Source of the DNA: Neptuniibacter marinus
GTDB taxonomy: Bacteria > Pseudomonadota > Gammaproteobacteria > Pseudomonadales > Balneatricaceae
DNA: 64,000 nt
NCBI RefSeq assembly: GCF_001597725.1
Contig: NZ_LUTR01000002.1
Span: forward strand, 62,001-126,000
Direction of reading: 5' to 3'
The notes below the pieces were generated by a model. That model was not told the DNA's origin. It ran no database searches and saw only the letters and a list, made by a program, of their open reading frames with translations. Both the position numbers and the translations under genes were made by a program. This document shows positions 59,024 through 64,000 of the stretch, in pieces. Each line of letters starts with the position of its first letter. Position 1 is the stretch's first letter.

Positions 59024-59686
59024 TTAGATAGCACGTGTAGAGATATTTAGAAGATCAGCCAATGACACCTCCAATTGATCTCCCGACAAGATAGGCCCAA
59101 CACCCGCAGGCGTACCCGTCAAAATGACATCTCCTGGTTCTAAGGTAAAAAACTCACTACTGTGGCTAATCAAGGGTAAAACGCGATTCAACATATGTGA
59201 ACTATTACCCGACTGACGTACTTCACCATTAACTATCAACTTGATATCTACATTCTGCAAATCAGGAACACGGCTAGGTGCTACAAAAGCTGATAAAGGC
59301 GCAGCCCCATCAAAGCCTTTTGCCTTTTCCCAAGGATGGCCCTTATCTTTCAGCTTAGCTTGTAAATCTCGTAAAGTAAGATCTAAACCCAAACCAATAC
59401 CAGCAATCGCAGCTAACGCTTCCCCTTCCGATGCATGACTTAAACGTTCACCTATTAAGACAGACATCTCGGTCTCAAAGTGTACTGAACCATACCCCTT
59501 AGGAACAATAAAAGGCTCAGCCATATCAACCACGCTCGTTGATGGCTTGATAAACAACATCGGCTCAGTAGGAATAGGATTATTTAGCTCAGCTGCATGA
59601 TCAGCATAGTTGCGCCCCACACAAACCACTTTACCTGTCGGTAAACCTGTAGGTGTACCGTCAATAAAACAATGCTGATAACTCAT
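59024..59686 (-). CDS. Fumarylacetoacetate hydrolase family protein
   Basis: The 220-residue protein has VVCVGRNYADHAAELN, the metal-binding VHFETEMSVLIGERL, and GDVILTGTPAGVGP, typical of the FAH family. Members hydrolyse or decarboxylate 2-oxo acids; the short form is commonly annotated as acylpyruvase or 2-hydroxyhepta-2,4-diene-dioate isomerase. The substrate cannot be stated. I used the ATG at 59686 next to GGGGAA. Confidence 0.85.
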   Translation of the reverse strand: MSYQHCFIDGTPTGLPTGKVVCVGRNYADHAAELNNPIPTEPMLFIKPSTSVVDMAEPFIVPKGYGSVHFETEMSVLIGERLSHASEGEALAAIAGIGLGLDLTLRDLQAKLKDKGHPWEKAKGFDGAAPLSAFVAPSRVPDLQNVDIKLIVNGEVRQSGNSSHMLNRVLPLISHSSEFFTLEPGDVILTGTPAGVGPILSGDQLEVSLADLLNISTRAI

Positions 59687-59729
59687 CAATATTCCCCAAC
59701 TATTCCAAAGGCCAGCTTATCGGCTAAGT

Positions 59730-60935
59730 TTACCCGCACCCTTGCCCAGTAGCTAGAGAGAGGCGCGAACGCAGATACAATCCCACAGATAAAATAAAGG
59801 TTAATGTCAGTACAATTAAAGACCCGACAACAACACCATGCCAGCCAAGCCAATGCCAAAAAGGATCGAGATAAAAGCCGCCGCTACTCGCACCTAAATA
59901 ATAAAATACAAGATAAATAGAAGACGCCGTGGCACGTGCATACCGCGCGTTTTGGCTAACCCAGCTACTAGCGCTTGAATGGGCAACAAAAAAGCCAAAA
60001 GCACTAATTAGGAAACCAATTATAATCGTCCATAATGAAGGAACAAGCGTAACGAGAGTTCCCAGCATTAAAACTAAACAACCAAGTGCAATCACCAATG
60101 GTTGAGGTATTTTGGCCGCTATATTGCCAGAAATAGCTGAACCAAATGTACCGCTTAAATAGGTAAGGAACAACATACCTAATAAACTAGCAGGGAGATT
60201 AAAAGGCGCCTCGGCTAACAGGAAGGTTGCATAACTATATTGATTAATAAATATAAAGAAATTTAACCCACCAATAATATATGCCAACACCAACAATGGG
60301 TTCTGCAAATGAGATAAAATATCAGCGAAGACGCGCTTAGGACGTAACAGGGTTGGCGAAAAGTTTTCAGACATAGGTAACATCCAAGCAAAAACACTTA
60401 AACAGATGAAGCTGATTAAACTCATCAATGCAAAAGCTTCCTGCCACCCCAGCCAATCGCCAATAAAACCGCCGATCAACCGCCCACCGATGCCTCCGAG
60501 TGTATTACCACTAATATATAAACCAACCGCAACCCTTACTGCATTTCGTCCAAACTCATCCCCCATATAGGCGATAGCAATAGCGGGTAAACCTGCTAAA
60601 CAAACCCCTTGTATAGCTCTTAACAATACAAGCTGCTCAAAACTGCTAACTTGAGACAAAGCAAAGCTACACAAAACAACACCTGCCATGCTCCCTAGCA
60701 TCAACTGTGTACGGCCTATAGCATCAGAGATCGGCCCAAAAAACAGCAAAGATATACCCAAAGTGAGGGTTGTAACAGTTAAACTCCAGCTCGCCTGCAA
60801 AGGTGTTATCTGAAATTCATTCGCCAACATAGGAAGAAGTGGCTGAGTAATATAGACATTGGAGAAAACCATAAATGAGCCTAAACATAACGCCAATGTA
60901 GCTCGCCAAAACTGGGCTGTACCTACTTCTATCAT
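59730..60935 (-). CDS. MFS transporter (YnfM-type)
   Basis: The 401-residue protein has 12 membrane helices and the MFS loop motif FFGPISDAIGRTQLM after the second. Other conserved stretches are RAIQGVCLAGLPAIAIAYMGDE and GGIGGRLIGGFIGD, which point to the YnfM/arabinose-efflux-like drug:H+ antiporter branch. It is divergent from a LysR regulator gene that probably controls it. The substrate is unknown. Its ribosome site is inside a hairpin. Confidence 0.85.
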   Translation of the reverse strand: MIEVGTAQFWRATLALCLGSFMVFSNVYITQPLLPMLANEFQITPLQASWSLTVTTLTLGISLLFFGPISDAIGRTQLMLGSMAGVVLCSFALSQVSSFEQLVLLRAIQGVCLAGLPAIAIAYMGDEFGRNAVRVAVGLYISGNTLGGIGGRLIGGFIGDWLGWQEAFALMSLISFICLSVFAWMLPMSENFSPTLLRPKRVFADILSHLQNPLLVLAYIIGGLNFFIFINQYSYATFLLAEAPFNLPASLLGMLFLTYLSGTFGSAISGNIAAKIPQPLVIALGCLVLMLGTLVTLVPSLWTIIIGFLISAFGFFVAHSSASSWVSQNARYARATASSIYLVFYYLGASSGGFYLDPFWHWLGWHGVVVGSLIVLTLTFILSVGLYLRSRLSLATGQGCG

Positions 60936-60938
60936 CTT

Positions 60939-60960
60939 TGCACCTCTAATTATGGGTGCA
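60939..60960 (-). promoter_or_regulatory. Hairpin covering the ribosome site of the MFS gene
   Basis: On the minus strand TGCACC pairs perfectly with GGTGCA, and the AGAGG ribosome site is in the right arm. The ATG follows 3 bases later, so the stem could limit translation. Confidence 0.4.
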
Positions 60961-60981
60961 GATTAGCAATCAGCAGATGAT

Positions 60982-61004
60982 AATAAAAATATATACTTTT
61001 TATT
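60982..61004. promoter_or_regulatory. Candidate LysR operator
   Basis: Inverted AATAAAAA/TTTTTATT with a 7-base centre lies in the 92-base gap between the MFS and LysR genes. The dyad fits the T-N11-A layout of LysR sites loosely. Confidence 0.45.
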
Positions 61005-61027
61005 GATTTCATAAGAAAATATTATAC

Positions 61028-61909
61028 ATGGATATAAAACACCTGACCTACTTCAAAACCGTCACCGACTTCAGCAGCTTTACAAAAGCCGCCGAACATC
61101 TTCATATAGCCCAACCCGCAATCAGCATGGCCATAAAAAAGCTAGAGGCCCAGTTAGAGCTCACCCTATTCCATCGACAGGATCGAAAAATCAGCCTTAC
61201 CGATGAAGGCCAACACCTCTATCAGCATGCATGCAAAATACTGCAGGCAACAGAGGATGCATTACTGGAGATGCAGGAGTTAAAAGGTTTAATCCAAGGT
61301 GATGTCCGTGTTGGTATACCTAGTATGTTGGGATCCTATCATTTCCCTCCCATACTGATGGCTTTTCGTTACCGCTACCCACAATTAAACCTCACCGTTA
61401 TCGATGGTGGGGCGGGGAAGCTGCAGCAACTACTTGAAACCGGTGAGCTAGACCTAGCGGTGATTGTAGATGAAACAACCTCTGACTTTTTGGAAACTAA
61501 AGTATTCCTACGTGAACAAATGATGGTGGTATGCCCCAAAGACCACCCCTTCGCCGCATTAGAGAGCATTAGCTATCCACAGCTCTTCGCCGAAGAGCTG
61601 GTCATGTTTAACAGCGGGTATTTCCATCGTAACGTTGTCGACCGTATTGCCGCCGAATCAAATGTCACACCTAATATCAGCTTTGAAACCAATCTAATCC
61701 CGCTCATTAAATCAATTGTAAAGCAGGGGTTTGCTATCTCCACCTTAATGGAGATGGTTATTCAAGATGAACCCGACCTCGTAGCTAGGCCCTTCACCAA
61801 ATCCGTATGGCTTGATCTATCTATTGCTTGGCGTAAAGGGGGTTACCTGTCACATGCTAACCGCACCTTTGTGGAATTTCTTTTAGAACATAGCCAAGAG
61901 AAGAAATAA
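61028..61909 (+). CDS. LysR-family transcriptional regulator
   Basis: The 293-residue protein has an N-terminal winged helix (MDIKHLTYFKTVTDFSSFTKAAEHLHIAQPAIS region, then LFHRQDRKISLTDEG) and a C-terminal ligand-binding domain (about 90-290). It is divergent from an MFS exporter gene, the standard layout for a regulator that controls its neighbour in response to a small molecule. The ligand is unknown. Confidence 0.92.
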   Translation: MDIKHLTYFKTVTDFSSFTKAAEHLHIAQPAISMAIKKLEAQLELTLFHRQDRKISLTDEGQHLYQHACKILQATEDALLEMQELKGLIQGDVRVGIPSMLGSYHFPPILMAFRYRYPQLNLTVIDGGAGKLQQLLETGELDLAVIVDETTSDFLETKVFLREQMMVVCPKDHPFAALESISYPQLFAEELVMFNSGYFHRNVVDRIAAESNVTPNISFETNLIPLIKSIVKQGFAISTLMEMVIQDEPDLVARPFTKSVWLDLSIAWRKGGYLSHANRTFVEFLLEHSQEKK

Positions 61910-61992
61910 CAAGATAAAGCCCGCTAAACACTCAGCTTGCAGCAACCTTATTTTATCTCTATGATTCGCGAAAATTTGAGGAGATTACGATA

Positions 61993-62274
61993 ATGTTGGA
62001 TGTAAATGAGTACTTCGACGGAACCGTCAAATCGATTGGTTTTACAAACACTGAAGGTAAAGCAACAGTCGGTGTGATGGCGCCTGGTGAATATGAATTC
62101 GGCACCAGTGAAGATGAATTAATGAAAGTTGTCAGCGGCGAACTTATTGTTAAGCTTCCAGGTACTGAAACCTTCCAATCGTTTCCGACAGGTACTGAAT
62201 TTAAAGTAGCAGCTAATCAAAGCTTCCAACTAAAAGTTGAACAACCTACTGCTTACCTATGCTTCTATAGCTAA
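61993..62274 (+). CDS. ppnP: Pyrimidine/purine nucleoside phosphorylase PpnP
   Basis: The 93-residue cupin-like protein matches the DUF1255/YaiE family, known as Ppn[34 protein letters not shown] and [16 protein letters not shown]. It splits various nucleosides with phosphate. GAGGAG lies 8-13 bases before the ATG. It stands alone. Confidence 0.93.
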   Translation: MLDVNEYFDGTVKSIGFTNTEGKATVGVMAPGEYEFGTSEDELMKVVSGELIVKLPGTETFQSFPTGTEFKVAANQSFQLKVEQPTAYLCFYS

Positions 62275-62296
62275 ATAATTCCCTAGCTATAGAACA

Positions 62297-62343
62297 CCTG
62301 CCGACTAAAAGAATCGCACAATCTTTCGCTTTTAGTTGGCGGG
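62297..62343. terminator. Inverted repeat after ppnP
   Basis: Arms 62297-62311 and 62329-62343 pair over 15 bases with two G-U-type positions around a 17-base loop. No strong T-run follows, so termination may be incomplete. Confidence 0.5.
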
Positions 62344-62380
62344 CATAATTTGACAATTTCCTTATTCAATACAATCTGCC

Positions 62381-62452
62381 TCAACTTAAGTTGAATATTT
62401 TTCCCGCAATCTGGACTGTTCATTCATCCTTTTCAACTTAGGCTGTGATAAT
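62381..62452 (+). promoter_or_regulatory. serA promoter region with a palindrome and repeated half-site
   Basis: TCAACTTAAGTTGA (62381-62394) is a perfect 14-bp palindrome. The half TCAACTTA recurs at 62433-62440, next to an extended -10 (TGTGATAAT, 62444-62452). The spacing of 52 bases is about five helical turns. This looks like a two-site operator for serA; the regulator is unknown. Confidence 0.5.
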
Positions 62453-62532
62453 ATGCCCGCATAAATTTTCAGCGACTAAACCTGTGGCGCACCTGTTATA
62501 GGCGATCACCACGCAATTAAAGAGCTACTACC

Positions 62533-63765
62533 ATGAGTAATACAACCTCTCTTGATAAAAGCAAAATCAAGATCTTGCTACTAGAAGGCGTACACCAATC
62601 TGCGGTGGACACTTTTAATCAGAATGGTTACACCAATATCGAATTCTTAACTGGCTCACTACCAGAAGACGAATTGATCGCCCGTGTAAAAGATGTTCAC
62701 TTCATTGGTATTCGTTCCCGCACTCAGCTAACAGATAAAGTTTTTGATGCTGCTAAAAAATTAGTAGCTGTAGGTTGTTTCTGTATCGGCACCAACCAGG
62801 TGAACTTAGAAGCAGCAACCATGAATGGTGTTGCCGTCTTTAATGCGCCTTTCTCAAACACTCGTTCTGTAGCAGAATTAGTCATTGCTGAAGCGATTAT
62901 ATTGCTTCGTGGCGTTGCTGAAAAAAGTGCTAAAGCTCACCGTGGAGAATGGCAGAAATCGGCTAAAAACTCTTACGAAATTCGTGGTAAAAAACTAGGT
63001 ATCGTTGGCTACGGCAGCATCGGTTCACAGTTAAGTGTTATTGCTGAAGCAATGGGCATGGACGTTTACTTTTATGACGTTGTTACAAAACTGTCTCTTG
63101 GTAATGCAAAACAAGTGGGATCGTTAAAAGAACTGCTGAATATTAGTGATATTGTTACCTTACATGTTCCTGAAACTGCATCAACTAAAGATATGATGGG
63201 TGAAGCCCAGTTTGCAGAAATGAAGCAAGGCTCTATCTTTTTAAACGCCGCTCGCGGCACCGTTGTAGTGATTGATGATCTATGTGACGCGCTGGATTCA
63301 GGCCGTTTGTTAGGCGCAGCAATCGATGTATTCCCAGTTGAACCTCGCTCTAACAATGATGAGTTCATCTCCCCACTACGTAAATATGACAATGTTATTC
63401 TGACGCCTCACGTCGGTGGTTCTACTATGGAAGCACAAGAAAACATTGGCTACGAAGTAGCTGAAAAACTGATCAAATATAGTGATAACGGTTCTTCAAT
63501 TACCTCTGTGAACTTCCCTGAAGTAGCACTGCCAGAGCATCCAAATGTTCACCGCTTGCTACACGTTCACAACAATGTACCTGGCATCATGGCATCGATT
63601 AACAATGTTTTCTCTGCTAACAGTGTAAACGTGAGCAGCCAATACCTACAAACAAACGAAAAAGTAGGCTACGTTGTAATTGATGTAGATGCTGATTGTT
63701 CTAAAGTTGCGTTAGAAAACTTAAAACAGATCGAAGGCACCATCCGTTGCCGCCGTTTGTTTTAA
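62533..63765 (+). CDS. serA: D-3-phosphoglycerate dehydrogenase
   Basis: The 410-residue enzyme starts serine synthesis by oxidising 3-phosphoglycerate. It has GCFCIGTNQVNLEAA, the NAD site GIVGYGSIGSQ, LHVPETASTKDM, LTPHVGGSTMEAQ with the catalytic histidine, and a C-terminal ACT domain (about 340-410) that binds serine for feedback inhibition. The length equals that of E. coli SerA. Confidence 0.97.
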   Translation: MSNTTSLDKSKIKILLLEGVHQSAVDTFNQNGYTNIEFLTGSLPEDELIARVKDVHFIGIRSRTQLTDKVFDAAKKLVAVGCFCIGTNQVNLEAATMNGVAVFNAPFSNTRSVAELVIAEAIILLRGVAEKSAKAHRGEWQKSAKNSYEIRGKKLGIVGYGSIGSQLSVIAEAMGMDVYFYDVVTKLSLGNAKQVGSLKELLNISDIVTLHVPETASTKDMMGEAQFAEMKQGSIFLNAARGTVVVIDDLCDALDSGRLLGAAIDVFPVEPRSNNDEFISPLRKYDNVILTPHVGGSTMEAQENIGYEVAEKLIKYSDNGSSITSVNFPEVALPEHPNVHRLLHVHNNVPGIMASINNVFSANSVNVSSQYLQTNEKVGYVVIDVDADCSKVALENLKQIEGTIRCRRLF

Positions 63766-63783
63766 TAAAACAAACAACAAAAC

Positions 63784-63837
63784 GCAGCTACTCATCAGCT
63801 GCGGATATAACGGGCGCGTTACAAGCGCCCGTTTTTG
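63784..63837 (+). terminator. Double hairpin terminator after serA
   Basis: A first perfect stem CGCAGCT/AGCTGCG (63784-63804) is followed by CGGGCGC/GCGCCCG and TTTTTG. The second stem also contains the stop codon of the convergent hydrolase gene. Confidence 0.88.
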
Positions 63838-64000
63838 TTTTCCCAACGATCAAAAATCTGCCCCACTTTTTCAAACACTTCATCTCGATAGATTTCGGTT
63901 TCATTCACTAAATGGTGTTTTGCACCGTTAATCAACGTTAGCTCCAATTCTGGATACAAACGCTCTAATATAGCTAGGTTATAACGCCAATCAACCGTGT
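63819..64000 (-). CDS. Alpha/beta hydrolase, C-terminal end (partial)
   Basis: The last 59 codons of a minus-strand gene that continues beyond the window. The product ends WRYNLAILERLYPEL, LINGAKHHLVNE and KVGQIFDRWENKNGRL. The GAKHHLVNE segment with the catalytic histidine is typical of alpha/beta hydrolases of the lysophospholipase/monoacylglycerol lipase kind. Its stop is within the serA terminator. The full length and substrate cannot be judged. Confidence 0.75.
   Translation of the reverse strand, partial: TVDWRYNLAILERLYPELELTLINGAKHHLVNETEIYRDEVFEKVGQIFDRWENKNGRL

Overview
The window is a stretch of chromosome from a gammaproteobacterium, most likely a marine member of the Oceanospirillales/Pseudomonadales side of the class (inference). 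The evidence is gene order and sequence style. The blocks pilMNOPQ-aroK-aroB-damX-like-gltB-gltD-hemE, malic enzyme-rpmE-priA-argS-SPOR-hslVU-DUF971-ubiE-ubiJ, xseB-ispA-dxs and nrdR-ribD-ribE-ribBA-ribH-nusB-thiL-pgpA match the arrangement I know from Pseudomonas and relatives. The stator genes resemble the sodium-type PomA/PomB of Vibrio, and the base composition is moderately AT-rich. No rRNA, tRNA, CRISPR array, prophage or insertion sequence was seen.

Layout. 1-8.4 kb is the least conserved part: a PDZ-YbjQ fusion protein, a pair of REP-like hairpins, a periplasmic solute-binding protein divergent from a large PAS-GGDEF-EAL protein, a second PAS-GGDEF protein, a PPK2-type polyphosphate kinase, a 67-residue orphan and a cytochrome c5. 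8.5-10.2 kb holds the flagellar stator pair. 10.4-19.2 kb holds isoprenoid precursor genes (xseB, ispA, dxs) facing a riboflavin/thiamin/phospholipid operon (nrdR to pgpA). 19.3-28.6 kb holds glyA, ettA, a membrane diguanylate cyclase, a PilZ protein, radA, metY, a beta carbonic anhydrase and a small lipoprotein. 28.6-44.6 kb is a long minus-strand run: hemE, gltD, gltB, an AAA-SPOR protein, aroB, aroK and the type IV pilus alignment/secretin genes pilQPONM. 44.7-57.8 kb holds PBP1a, malic enzyme, L31, PriA, ArgRS, an FtsN-like SPOR protein, HslVU and ubiquinone genes. 57.8-64 kb holds a HemJ-like protein, a DUF2927 protein, a FAH-family enzyme, a divergent MFS/LysR pair, ppnP, serA and the 3' end of an alpha/beta hydrolase gene.

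How the genes work together. Most of the window is core metabolism and cell-envelope biology. Four proteins make, break or bind cyclic di-GMP, and they sit on the same stretch as a flagellar stator and a type IV pilus assembly operon, so surface behaviour is a recurring theme. The most informative non-coding signals are a near-consensus heat-shock promoter before hslVU, a strong sigma70 promoter for rpmE, a hairpin followed by Ts between gltB and gltD, several perfect palindromes in front of regulated genes, and the REP-like pair.

I found no convincing new multi-gene system. The best candidates for a second look are the PDZ-YbjQ fusion, the solute-binding protein/c-di-GMP enzyme pair, the shortened loop in DXS, and the unusual leader in front of the cytochrome gene.
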